Below are positions 1 through 15,341 of a stretch of DNA of 64,000 nt, piece after piece (the first letter of the stretch is position 1; every line of letters starts with the position of its first letter). The position numbers and the translations under genes are program-made. The notes below the pieces were generated by a model, which was not told where the DNA came from, did no database searches, and saw only the letters and a list, made by a program, of their open reading frames with translations. The DNA is taken from the NCBI RefSeq assembly GCF_051014685.1, contig NW_027478783.1:434001-498000 (forward strand), given 5' to 3'. This stretch comes from Ptiloglossa arizonensis. Taxonomy: Eukaryota > Arthropoda > Insecta > Hymenoptera > Colletidae.

Positions 1-3000
1 TTACGTATAACGTTTAACGTGTATCGTATAACCTATGACGTATAACGTATAACGTATTACATATTACGTATAACGTTTAACGTGTATCGTATAACCTATG
101 ACGTATAACGTATAACGCATAACGTATAACGGATAACGTATAACGTATAACGTATAACGTATAACGTATAACGTATAACGTATAACGTATAACGTATAAC
201 GTATAACGTATAACATATAGCGTGTAACGTATAACGTGTAACGTATAACGTATAACGTATAACGTATAACGTATAACGTATAACGTATGACGTATAACGT
301 ATAACGTATAACGTATAACGTGTAACGAAGAACTTATAAGGATTAACGTAAAACGTATGACGTATTACATATAACGTATAACGCATAACGTACAACGTAT
401 AACGTATAACGCATAACGTATAACGTATAACGCATAACGTATAACGTATAACGTATAACGTATAACGTATAACGTACGACGTATAACGTATAACGTACAA
501 CGTATAACGTATAACGTATAACGTACAACGTGTAAAGCATAACGTATAACGTACAACGTATAACGCAGAACGTATAACGTATAACGCATAACGTATAACG
601 TATAACGTATAACGTATAACGTATAACGTATAGCGTGTAACGTATAACGTGTAACGTATAACGTATAACGTATAACGTATAACGTATAACGTATAACGTA
701 TAACGTATAACGTATAACGTATAACGTATAACTTATAACGTATAACGTATAACGTATAACGTATATCGTATAACGTATAACGTATAACGTATAACGTATA
801 ACGTATAACGTATAACGTATAACGTATACCGCGTAACGAAGAACGTATAGCGAATAACTTAAAAGGTATAACGTATAACGTATAACGTACAACATATAAC
901 GTATAACGTACGACGTATAACGTATAACGTACAACGTGTAAAGCATAACGTATAACGTACAACGTATAACGCAGAACGTATAACGTATAACGCATAACGT
1001 ATAACGTATAACGTATAACGTATAACGTATAACGTATAACATATAGCGTGTAACGTATAACGTATAACGTATAACGTATAACGTATAACGTATAACGTAT
1101 AACGTATAACGTATAACGTATAACGTATAACGTATAACGTATAAGGTATAACGTATAACGTATAACGTATAACGTATAACGTATAACGCATAACGTATTA
1201 CGTATAACGTATAACGTATAACGTATAACGTATATCGTATAACGTATAACGTATAACGTATAACGTATAACGTATAACGTATAACGTATACCGCGTAACG
1301 AAGAACGTATAGCGAATAACTTAAAAGGTATAACGTATAACGTATAACGTACAACATATAACGTATAACGTACGACGTATAACGCATGACGTACAACGTG
1401 TAAAGCATAACGTATAACGTATAACGCATAACGTATTACGTATAACGTATAACGTATAACGTATAACGTATAACGTATAACGTATAACGTATAACGTATA
1501 ACGTATAACGTATAACGTATAACGTATAACGTATAACGTATAACGTATAACTTATAACGTATAACGTATAACGTATAACGTATATCGTATAACGTATAAC
1601 GTATAACGTATAACGTATAACGTATAACGTATACCGCGTAACGAAGAACGTATAGCGAATAACTTAAAAGGTATAACGTATAACGTATAACGTACAACAT
1701 ATAACGTATAACGTACGACGTATAACGTATAACGTACAACGTGTAAAGCATAACGTATAACGTACAACGTATAACGCAGAACGTATAACGTATAACGCAT
1801 AACGTATAACGTATAACGTATAACGTATAACGTATAACGTATAACATATAGCGTGTAACGTATAACGTGTAACGTATAACGTATAACGTATAACGTATAA
1901 CGTATAACGTATAACGTATGACGTATAACGTATAACGTATAACGTATAACGTGTAACGAAGAACTTATAAGGATTAACGTAAAACGTATGACGTATTACA
2001 TATAACGTATAACGCATAACGTACAACGTATAACGTATAACGTATAACGTATAACGTATAACGTATAACGTATAACGTACAACGTATAAAGCATAACGTA
2101 TAACGTATAACGTATAACGTATAACGTATAACGTGTATCGTATAACCTATGACGTATAACGTATAACGTATAACGTATAACGCGTAACGAAGAACGTATA
2201 ACGAATAACGTAAAAGGTATGACGTATTACATACTACGTATAACGTATAACGTGTATCGTATAACCTATGACGTATGACGTATAACGTATAACGTATAAC
2301 GTACAACGTATAACGTATAACGTATAACGCATAACGCATAACGTATAACGTATAACGTATAACGTATAACGGATAACGTATAACGTATATCGTATAAGGT
2401 ATAACGTCTAACGTATAACGTATAACGTGTAACGTATAACGCATAACGTATTACGTATAACGTATAACGTATAACGTATAACGTATAACGTATAACGTAT
2501 AACGTATAACGTATAACGTATAACGTATAACGTATAACGTATAACGTATAACGTGTATCGTATAACCTATGACGTATAACGTATAACGTATAACGTGTAA
2601 CGCGTAACGAAGAACGTATAACGAATAACGTAAAAGGTATGACGTATTACATACTACGTATAACGTATAACGTGTATCGTATAACCTATGACGTATGACG
2701 TATAACGTATAACGTATAACGTACAACGTATAACGTATAACGTATAACGTATAACGTATAACGTATAACGCATAACGTATAACGTATAACGTATAACGTA
2801 TAACGGATTACGTATAACGTATATCGTATAAGGTATAACGTATAACGTATAACGTATAACGTATAACGTATAACGTATAACGTATAACGCGTAACGAAGA
2901 ACGTATAACGAATAACGTATAACGTATAACGTATAACGTATAACGTATAACGTATAACGTATAAAGTATAACGTATAGCGTATAACGTATATCGTATAAC

Positions 3001-3112
3001 GTATAACGTATAACGTATAACGTATAACGTATAACGTATAACGTTTAACGTATAACGCGTAACGAAGAACGTATAACGAATAACGTAAAACGTATAACGT
3101 ATTACATATTAC
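1..3112. repeat. Cassette 1 of Domain I
   Basis: It begins with the tail of a T-type module (GTATTAC then ATATTAC at 54 to 67). Landmark order is C 327, D 838, D 1,300, D 1,643, C 1,958, B 2,189, B 2,609, P 2,896, T 3,064. The nine-landmark order and nearly all spacings recur at 10,946 to 13,648, mostly at an offset of 10,584 bp. Between about 1,981 and 2,460 roughly 30 of 68 units are variants, so this is one of the most diverged textures in the array. Confidence 0.8.
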
Positions 3113-6100
3113 GTATAACGTTTAACGTGTATCGTATAACCTATGACGTATAACGTATAACGTATATCGTATAACGTATAGCGTATAACGTATAACATAT
3201 AACGTATAACGAATAACGTATAACGCATAACGCATAACGTATAACGGATAACGTATAACGTATAACGTATAACGTATAACGTATAACGTATAACGTATAA
3301 CGTATAACGTATAACGTATAACGTATAACGTATAACGTATAACATATAGCGTGTAACGTATAACGTGTAACGTATAACGTATAACGTATAACGTATAACG
3401 TATAACGTATAACGTATGACGTATAACGTATAACGTATAACGTATAACGTGTAACGAAGAACTTATAAGGATTAACGTAAAACGTATGACGTATTACATA
3501 TAACGTATAACGCATAACGTACAACGTATAACGTATAACGCATAACGTATAACGTATAACGCATAACGTATAACGTATAACGTATAACGTATAACGTACG
3601 ACGTATAACGTATAACGTACAACGTATAACGTATAACGTATAACGTACAACGTGTAAAGCATAACGTATAACGTACAACGTATAACGCAGAACGTATAAC
3701 GTATAACGCATAACGTATAACGTATAACGTATAACGTATAACGTATAACGTATAGCGTGTAACGTATAACGTGTAACGTATAACGTATAACGTATAACGT
3801 ATAACGTATAACGTATAACGTATAACGTATAACGTATAACGTATAACGTATAACTTATAACGTATAACGTATAACGTATAACGTATATCGTATAACGTAT
3901 AACGTATAACGTATAACGTATAACGTATAACGTATAACGTATACCGCGTAACGAAGAACGTATAGCGAATAACTTAAAAGGTATAACGTATAACGTATAA
4001 CGTACAACATATAACGTATAACGTACGACGTATAACGTATAACGTACAACGTGTAAAGCATAACGTATAGCGTACAACGTATAACGCAGAACGTATAACG
4101 TATAACGCATAACGTATAACGTATAACGTATAACGTATAACGTATAACGTATAACATATAGCGTGTAACGTATAACGTGTAACGTATAACGTATAACGTA
4201 TAACGTATAACGTATAACGTATAACGTATGACGTATAACGTATAACGTATAACGTATAACGTGTAACGAAGAACTTATAAGGATTAACGTAAAACGTATG
4301 ACGTATTACATATAACGTATAACGCATAACGTACAACGTATAACGTATAACGTATAACGTATAACGTATAACTTATAACGTATAACGTATAACGTATAAC
4401 GTATATCGTATAACGTATAACGTATAACGTATAACGTATAACGTATAACGTATAACGTATACCGCGTAACGAAGAACGTATAGCGAATAACTTAAAAGGT
4501 ATAACGTATAACGTATAACGTACAACATATAACGTATAACGTACGACGTATAACGTATAACGTACAACGTGTAAAGCATAACGTATAACGTACAACGTAT
4601 AACGCAGAACGTATAACGTATAACGCATAACGTATAACGTATAACGTATAACGTATAACGTATAACGTATAACATATAGCGTGTAACGTATAACGTATAA
4701 CGTATAACGTATAACGTATAACGTATAACGTATAACGTATAACGTATAACGTATAACGTATAACGTATAACGTATAACGTATAAGGTATAACGTATAACG
4801 TATAACGTATAACGTATAACGTATAACGCATAACGTATTACGTATAACGTATAACGTATAACGTATAACGTATATCGTATAACGTATAACGTATAACGTA
4901 TAACGTATAACGTATAACGTATAACGTATACCGCGTAACGAAGAACGTATAGCGAATAACTTAAAAGGTATAACGTATAACGTATAACGTACAACATATA
5001 ACGTATAACGTACGACGTATAACGCATAACGTACAACGTGTAAAGCATAACGTATAACGTATAACGCATAACGTATTACGTATAACGTATAACGTATAAC
5101 GTATAACGTATAACGTATAACGTATAACGTATAACGTATAACGTATAACGTATAACGTATAACGTATAACGTATAACGTATAACGTATAACTTATAACGT
5201 ATAACGTATAACGTATAACGTATATCGTATAACGTATAACGTATAACGTATAACGTATAACGTATAACGTATACCGCGTAACGAAGAACGTATAGCGAAT
5301 AACTTAAAAGGTATAACGTATAACGTATAACGTACAACATATAACGTATAACGTACGACGTATAACGTATAACGTACAACGTGTAAAGCATAACGTATAA
5401 CGTACAACGTATAACGCAGAACGTATAACGTATAACGCATAACGTATAACGTATAACGTATAACGTATAACGTATAACGTATAACGTATAACATATAGCG
5501 TGTAACGTATAACGTGTAACGTATAACGTATAACGTATAACGTATAACGTATAACGTATAACGTATGACGTATAACGTATAACGTATAACGTATAACGTG
5601 TAACGAAGAACTTATAAGGATTAACGTAAAACGTATGACGTATTACATATAACGTATAACGCATAACGTACAACGTATAACGTATCACGTATAACGTATA
5701 ACGTATAACGTATAACGTATAACGTACAACGTATAAAGCATAACGTATAACGTATAACGTATAACGTATAACGTATAACGTATAACGTATAACGTGTAAC
5801 GTATAACGCATAACGTATTACGTATAACGTATAACGTATAACGTATAACGTATAACGTATAACGTATAACGTATAACGTATAACGTATAACGTATAACGT
5901 ATAACGTATAACGTATAACGTGTATCGTATAACCTATGACGTATAACGTATAACGTATAACGTGTAACGCGTAACGAAGAACGTATAACGAATAACGTAA
6001 AAGGTATGACGTATTACATACTACGTAAAACGTATAACGTGTATCGTATAACCTATGACGTATGACGTATAACGTATAACGTATAACGTACAACGTATAA

Positions 6101-6906
6101 CGTATAACGTATAACGCATAACGCATAACGTATAACGTATAACGTATAACGTATAACGGATAACGTATAACGTATATCGTATAAGGTATAACGTCTAACG
6201 TATAACGTATAACGTGTAACGTATAACGCATAACGTATTACGTATAACGTATAACGTATAACGTATAACGTATAACGTATAACGTATAACGTATAACGTA
6301 TAACGTATAACGTATAACGTATAACGTATAACGTATAACGTGTATCGTATAACCTATGACGTATAACGTATAACGTATAACGTGTAACGCGTAACGAAGA
6401 ACGTATAACGAATAACGTAAAAGGTATGACGTATTACATACTACGTATAACGTATAACGTGTATCGTATAACCTATGACGTATGACGTATAACGTATAAC
6501 GTATAACGTACAACGTATAACGTATAACGTATAACGTATAACGTATAACGTATAACGCATAACGTATAACGTATAACGTATAACGTATAACGGATTACGT
6601 ATAACGTATATCGTATAAGGTATAACGTATAACGTATAACGTATAACGTATAACGTATAACGTATAACGTATAACGTATAACGCGTAACGAAGAACGTAT
6701 AACGAATAACGTATAACGTATAACGTATAACGTATAACGTATAACGTATAACGTATAAAGTATAACGTATAGCGTATAACGTATATCGTATAACGTATAA
6801 CGTATAACGTATAACGTATAACGTATAACGTATAACGTTTAACGTATAACGCGTAACGAAGAACGTATAACGAATAACGTAAAACGTATAACGTATTACA
6901 TATTAC
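3113..6906. repeat. Cassette 2 of Domain I (composite)
   Basis: Order is C 3,456, D 3,953, C 4,268, D 4,471, D 4,940, D 5,283, C 5,605, B 5,976, B 6,396, P 6,690, T 6,858. The first three landmarks sit 343, 840 and 1,155 bp from the cassette start, exactly as in the cassette beginning at 6,907. The remainder matches the D D D C B B P T order of the cassettes at 1 and 10,624. It therefore looks like a fusion of two cassette types. A unit not seen elsewhere, GTATCAC, is at 5,682. Confidence 0.78.
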
Positions 6907-8838
6907 GTATAACGTTTAACGTGTATCGTATAACCTATGACGTATAACGTATAACGTATATCGTATAACGTATAGCGTATAACGTATAACATATAACGTA
7001 TAACGAATAACGTATAACGCATAACGCATAACGTATAACGGATAACGTATAACGTATAACGTATAACGTATAACGTATAACGTATAACGTATAACGTATA
7101 ACGTATAACGTATAACGTATAACGTATAACGTATAACATATAGCGTGTAACGTATAACGTGTAACGTATAACGTATAACGTATAACGTATAACGTATAAC
7201 GTATAACGTATGACGTATAACGTATAACGTATAACGTATAACGTGTAACGAAGAACTTATAAGGATTAACGTAAAACGTATGACGTATTACATATAACGT
7301 ATAACGCATAACGTACAACGTATAACGTATAACGCATAACGTATAACGTATAACGCATAACGTATAACGTATAACGTATAACGTATAACGTACGACGTAT
7401 AACGTATAACGTACAACGTATAACGTATAACGTATAACGTACAACGTGTAAAGCATAACGTATAACGTACAACGTATAACGCAGAACGTATAACGTATAA
7501 CGCATAACGTATAACGTATAACGTATAACGTATAACGTATAACGTATAGCGTGTAACGTATAACGTGTAACGTATAACGTATAACGTATAACGTATAACG
7601 TATAACGTATAACGTATAGCGTATAACGTATAACGTATAACGTATAACTTATAACGTATAACGTATAACGTATAACGTATATCGTATAACGTATAACGTA
7701 TAACGTATAACGTATAACGTATAACGTATAACGTATACCGCGTAACGAAGAACGTATAGCGAATAACTTAAAAGGTATAACGTATAACGTATAACGTACA
7801 ACATATAACGTATAACGTACGACGTATAACGTATAACGTACAACGTGTAAAGCATAACGTATAGCGTACAACGTATAACGCAGAACGTATAACGTATAAC
7901 GCATAACGTATAACGTATAACGTATAACGTATAACGTATAACGTATAACATATAGCGTGTAACGTATAACGTGTAACGTATAACGTATAACGTATAACGT
8001 ATAACGTATAACGTATAACGTATGACGTATAACGTATAACGTATAACGTATAACGTGTAACGAAGAACTTATAAGGATTAACGTAAAACGTATGACGTAT
8101 TACATATAACGTATAACGCATAACGTACAACGTATAACGTATAACGTATAACGTATAACGTATAACGTATAACGTATAACGTACAACGTATAAAGCATAA
8201 CGTATAACGTATAACGTATAACGTATAACGTATAACGTGTATCGTATAACCTATGACGTATAACGTATAACGTATAACGTATAACGCGTAACGAAGAACG
8301 TATAACGAATAACGTAAAAGGTATGACGTATTACATACTACGTATAACGTATAACGTGTATCGTATAACCTATGACGTATGACGTATAACGTATAACGTA
8401 TAACGTACAACGTATAACGTATAACGTATAACGCATAACGCATAACGTATAACGTATAACGTATAACGTATAACGTATAACGGATAACGTATAACGTATA
8501 TCGTATAAGGTATAACGTCTAACGTATAACTAATAACGTGTAACGTATAACGCATAACGTATTACGTATAACGTATAACGTATAACGTATAACGTATAAC
8601 GTATAACGTATAACGTATAACGTATAACGTATAACGTATAACGTATAACGTATAACGTATAACGTATAACGTATAACGTATAAAGTATAACGTATAGCGT
8701 ATAACGTATAACGTATAACGTATAACGTATAACGTATAACGTATAACGTATAACGTATAACGTATAACGTTTAACGTATAACGCGTAACGAAGAACGTAT
8801 AACGAATAACGTAAAACGTATAACGTATTACATATTAC
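6907..8838. repeat. Cassette 3 of Domain I, first member of compound repeat copy 1
   Basis: Order is C 7,250, D 7,747, C 8,062, B 8,293, T 8,790. Bases from about 6,232 to 8,159 are a near-perfect copy of about 2,445 to 4,365. The offset is 3,787 bp before about 6,690 and 3,794 bp after it, one unit more. A visible difference is GTATAGC near 7,614 where the other copy has GTATAAC. Confidence 0.8.
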
Positions 8839-10623
8839 GTATAACGTTTAACGTGTATCGTATAACCTATGACGTATAACGTATAACGTATAACGTGTAT
8901 CGTATAACCTATGACGTATAACGTATAACGTATAACGTATAACGCGTAACGAAGAACGTATAACGAATAACGTAAAAGGTATGACGTATTACATACTACG
9001 TATAACGTATAACGTGTATCGTATAACCTATGACGTATGACGTATAACGTATAACGTATAACGTACAACGTATAACGTATAACGTATAACGTATAACGCA
9101 TAACGTATAACGTATAACGTATAACGTATAACGGATTACGTACAACGTGTAAAGCATAACGTATAACGTACAACGTATAACGCAGAACGTATAACGTATA
9201 ACGTACAACGTATAACGTATAACGTATAACGCATAACGCATAACGTATAACGTATAACGTATAACGTATAACGGATAACGTATAACGTATATCGTATAAG
9301 GTATAACGTCTAACGTATAACGTATAACGTGTAACGTATAACGCATAACGTATTACGTATAACGTATAACGTATAACGTATAACGTATAAAGTATAACGT
9401 ATAGCGTATAACGTATAACGTATAACGTATAACGTATAACGTATAACGTATAACGTATAACGTATATCGTATAAGGTATAACGTCTAACGTATAACTAAT
9501 AACGTGTAACGTATAACGCATAACGTATTACGTATAACGTATAACGTATAACGTATAACGTATAACGTATAACGTATAACGTATAACGTATAACGTATAA
9601 CGTATAACGTGTATCGTATAACCTATGACGTATAACGTATAACGTATAACGTATAACGCGTAACGAAGAACGTATAACGAATAACGTAAAACGTATGACG
9701 TATTACATACTACGTATAACGTATAACGTGTATCGTATAACCTATGACGTATGACGTATAACGTATAACGTATAACGTACAACGTATAACGTATAACGTA
9801 TAACGTATAACGCATAACGTATAACGTATAACGTATAACGTATAACGGATTACGTATAACGTATATCGTATAAGGTATAACGTCTAACGTATAACGTATA
9901 ACGTGTAACGTATAACGCATAACGTATTACGTATAACGTATAACGTATAACGTATAACGTATAACGTATAACGTATAACGTATAACGTATAACGTTTAAC
10001 GTATAACGTATAACGTATAACGTATAACGTATAACGTGTATCGTATAACCTATGACGTATAACGTATAACGTATAACGTATAACGCGTAACGAAGAACGT
10101 ATAACGAATAACGTAAAAGGTATGACGTATTACATACTACGTATAACGTATAACGTGTATCGTATAACCTATGACGTATGACGTATAACGTATAACGTAT
10201 AACGTACAACGTATAACGTATAACGTATAACGTATAACGCATAACGTATAACGTATAACGTATAACGTATAACGGATTACGTATAACGTATATCGTATAA
10301 GGTATAACGTATAACGTATAACGTATAACGTATAACGTATAACGTATAACGTATAACGCGAAACGAAGAACGTATAACGAATAACGTATAACGTATAACG
10401 TATAACGTATAACGTATAACGTATAACGTATAACGGATTACGTATAACGTATATCGTATAAGGTATAACGTATAACGTATAACGTATAACGTGTATCGTA
10501 TAACCTATGACGTATAACGTATAACGTGTAACGTATAACGTATAACGTATAACGTTTAACGTATAACGCGTAACGAAGAACGTATAACGAATAACGTAAA
10601 ACGTATAACGTATTACATATTAC
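8839..10623. repeat. Cassette 4 of Domain I, second member of compound repeat copy 1
   Basis: Order is B 8,951, B 9,665, B 10,092, P 10,365, T 10,575, with no C or D. The first two landmarks lie 112 and 826 bp from the cassette start, identical to the cassette at 15,342 and within one unit of the cassette at 24,631. The P landmark is preceded by the unusual unit GCGAAAC, which is also found before P at 16,798 and 26,150. That shared variant ties these three cassettes together. Confidence 0.82.
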
Positions 10624-13600
10624 GTATAACGTTTAACGTGTATCGTATAACCTATGACGTATAACGTATAACGTATAACGTATAACGTATAGCGTATAAC
10701 GTATAACATATAACGTATAACGAATAACGTATAACGCATAACGCATAACGTATAACGGATAACGTATAACGTATAACGTATAACGTATAACGTATAACGT
10801 ATAACGTATAACGTATAACGTATAACGTATAACATATAGCGTGTAACGTATAACGTGTAACGTATAACGTATAACGTATAACGTATAACGTATAACGTAT
10901 AACGTATGACGTATAACGTATAACGTATAACGTATAACGTGTAACGAAGAACTTATAAGGATTAACGTAAAACGTATGACGTATTACATATAACGTATAA
11001 CGCATAACGTACAACGTATAACGTATAACGCATAACGTATAACGTATAACGCATAACGTATAACGTATAACGTATAACGTATAACGTACGACGTATAACG
11101 TATAACGTACAACGTATAACGTATAACGTATAACGTACAACGTGTAAAGCATAACGTATAACGTACAACGTATAACGCAGAACGTATAACGTATAACGCA
11201 TAACGTATAACGTATAACGTATAACGTATAACGTATAACGTATAGCGTGTAACGTATAACGTGTAACGTATAACGTATAACGTATAACGTATAACGTATA
11301 ACGTATAACGTATAACGTATAACTTATAACGTATAACGTATAACGTATAACGTATATCGTATAACGTATAACGTATAACGTATAACGTATAACGTATAAC
11401 GTATAACGTATACCGCGTAACGAAGAACGTATAGCGAATAACTTAAAAGGTATAACGTATAACGTATAACGTACAACATATAACGTATAACGTACGACGT
11501 ATAACGTATAACGTACAACGTGTAAAGCATAACGTATAACGTACAACGTATAACGCAGAACGTATAACGTATAACGCATAACGTATAACGTATAACGTAT
11601 AACGTATAACGTATAACGTATAACATATAGCGTGTAACGTATAACGTATAACGTATAACGTATAACGTATAACGTATAACGTATAACGTATAACGTATAA
11701 CGTATAACGTATAACGTATGACGTATAACGTATAACGTATAACGTGTAACGTATAACGTATAACGTATAACGCATAACGTATTACGTATAACGTATAACG
11801 TATAACGTATAACGTATATCGTATAACGTATAACGTATAACGTATAACGTATAACGTATAACGTATAACGTATACCGCGTAACGAAGAACGTATAGCGAA
11901 TAACTTAAAAGGTATAACGTATAACGTATAACGTACAACATATAACGTATAACGTACGACGTATAACGCATAACGTACAACGTGTAAAGCATAACGTATA
12001 ACGTATAACGCATAACGTATTACGTATAACGTATAACGTATAACGTATAACGTATAACGTATAACGTATAACGTATAACGTATAACGTATAACGTATAAC
12101 GTATAACGTATAACGTAAAACGTATAACGTATAACTTATAACGTATAACGTATAACGTATAACGTATATCGTATAACGTATAACGTATAACGTATAACGT
12201 ATAACGTATAACGTATACCGCGTAACGAAGAACGTATAGCGAATAACTTAAAAGGTATAACGTATAACGTATAACGTACAACATATAACGTATAACGTAC
12301 GACGTATAACGTATAACGTACAACGTGTAAAGCATAACGTATAACGTACAACGTATAACGCAGAACGTATAACGTATAACGCATAACGTATAACGTATAA
12401 CGTATAACGTATAACGTATAACGTATAACATATAGCGTGTAACGTATAACGTGTAACGTATAACGTATAACGTATAACGTATAACGTATAACGTATAACG
12501 TATGACGTATAACGTATAACGTATAACGTATAACGTGTAACGAAGAACTTATAAGGATTAACGTAAAACGTATGACGTATTACATATAACGTATAACGCA
12601 TAACGTACAACGTATAACGTATAACGTATAACGTATAACGTATAACGTATAACGTATAACGTACAACGTATAAAGCATAACGTATAACGTATAACGTATA
12701 ACGTATAACGTATAACGTGTATCGTATAACCTATGACGTATAACGAATAACGTATAACGTATAACGCGTAACGAAGAACGTATAACGAATAACGTAAAAG
12801 GTATGACGTATTACATACTACGTATAACGTATAACGTGTATCGTATAACCTATGACGTATGACGTATAACGTATAACGTATAACGTACAACGTATAACGT
12901 ATAACGTATAACGCATAACGCATAACGTATAACGTATAACGTATAACGTATAACGGATAACGTATAACGTATATCGTATAAGGTATAACGTCTAACGTAT
13001 AACGTATAACGTGTAACGTATAACGCATAACGTATTACGTATAACGTATAACGTATAACGTATAACGTATAACGTATAACGTATAACGTATAACGTATAA
13101 CGTATAACGTATAACGTATAACGTATAACGTATAACGTATAACGTGTATCGTATAACCTATGACGTATAACGTATAACGTATAACGTGTAACGCGTAACG
13201 AAGAACGTATAACGAATAACGTAAAAGGTATGACGTATTACATACTACGTATAACGTATAACGTGTATCGTATAACCTATGACGTATGACGTATAACGTA
13301 TAACGTATAACGTACAACGTATAACGTATAACGTATAACGTATAACGTATAACGCATAACGTATAACGTATAACGTATAACGTATAACGGGTTACGTATA
13401 ACGTATATCGTATAAGGTATAACGTATAACGTATAACGTATAACGTATAACGTATAACGTATAACGTATAACGCGTAACGAAGAACGTATAACGAATAAC
13501 GTATAACGTATAACGTATAACGTATAACGTATAACGTATAACGTATAAAGTATAACGTATAGCGTATAACGTATAACGTATAACGTATAACGTATAACGT

Positions 13601-13696
13601 ATAACGTATAACGTATAACGTATAACGTTTAACGTATAACGCGTAACGAAGAACGTATAACGAATAACGTAAAACGTATAACGTGTTACATATTAC
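10624..13696. repeat. Cassette 5 of Domain I, third member of compound repeat copy 1
   Basis: Order is C 10,946, D 11,422, D 11,884, D 12,227, C 12,542, B 12,773, B 13,200, P 13,480, T 13,648. It matches cassette 1 landmark for landmark. The spacings D to D 462 then 343, D to C 315 and C to B 231 are identical. The GGATTAC variant appears here as GGGTTAC at 13,389, and the T module ends with GTGTTAC in place of GTATTAC. Both are local changes. Confidence 0.82.
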
Positions 13697-15341
13697 GTAT
13701 AACGTTTAACGTGTATCGTATAACCTATGACGTATAACGTATAACGTATATCGTATAACGTATAGCGTATAACGTATAACATATAACGTATAACGAATAA
13801 CGTATAACGCATAACGCATAACGTATAACGGATAACGTATAACGTATAACGCATAACGTATAACGTATAACGTATAACGTATAACGTACGACGTATAACG
13901 TATAACGTACAACGTATAACGTATAACGTATAACGTACAACGTGTAAAGCATAACGTATAACGTACAACGTATAACGCAGAACGTATAACGTATAACGCA
14001 TAACGTATAACGTATAACGTATAACGTATAACGTATAACGTATAGCGTGTAACGTATAACGTGTAACGTATAACGTATAACGTATAACGTATAACGTATA
14101 ACGTATAACGTATAACGTATAACGTATAACGTATAACGTATAACTTATAACGTATAACGTATAACGTATAACGTATATCGTATAACGTATAACGTATAAC
14201 GTATAACGTATAACGTATAACGTATAACGTATACCGCGTAACGAAGAACGTATAGCGAATAACTTAAAAGGTATAACGTATAACGTATAACGTACAACAT
14301 ATAACGTATAACGTACGACGTATAACGTATAACGTACAACGTGTAAAGCATAACGTATAACGTACAACGTATAACGCAGAACGTATAACGTATAACGCAT
14401 AACGTATAAAGTATAACGTATAACGTATAACGTATAACGTATAACATATAGCGTGTAACGTATAACGTGTAACGTATAACGTATAACGTATAACGTATAA
14501 CGTATAACGTATAACGTATGACGTATAACGTATAACGTATAACGTATAACGTGTAACGAAGAACTTATAAGGATTAACGTAAAACGTATGACGTATTACA
14601 TATAACGTATAACGCATAACGTACAACGTATAACGTATAACGTATAACGTATAACGTATAACGTATAACGTATAACGTACAACGTATAAAGCATAACGTA
14701 TAACGTATAACGTATAACGTATAACGTATAACGTGTATCGTATAACCTATGACGTATAACGTATAACGTATAACGTATAACGCGTAACGAAGAACGTATA
14801 ACGAATAACGTAAAAGGTATGACGTATTACATACTACGTATAACGTATAACGTGTATCGTATAACCTATGACGTATGACGTATAACGTATAACGTATAAC
14901 GTACAACGTATAACGTATAACGTATAACGCATAACGCATAACGTATAACGTATAACGTATAACGTATAACGTATAACGTATAACGGATAACGTATAACGT
15001 ATATCGTATAAGGTATAACGTCTAACGTATAACTAATAACGTGTAACGTATAACGCATAACGTATTACGTATAACGTATAACGTATAACGTATAACGTAT
15101 AACGTATAACGTATAACGTATAACGTATAACGTATAACGTATAACGTATAACGTATAACGTATAACGTATAACGTATAACGTATAAAGTATAACGTATAG
15201 CGTATAACGTATAACGTATAACGTATAACGTATAACGTATAACGTATAACGTATAACGTATAACGTATAACGTTTAACGTATAACGCGTAACGAAGAACG
15301 TATAACGAATAACGTAAAACGTATAACGTATTACATATTAC
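13697..15341. repeat. Cassette 6 of Domain I, first member of compound repeat copy 2
   Basis: Order is D 14,243, C 14,558, B 14,789, T 15,293. Compared with the cassette at 6,907 it lacks the leading C and 294 bp (42 units). After that the spacings D to C 315 and C to B 231 are the same. The deletion is a whole number of units and leaves the heptamer register unchanged. Confidence 0.8.
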
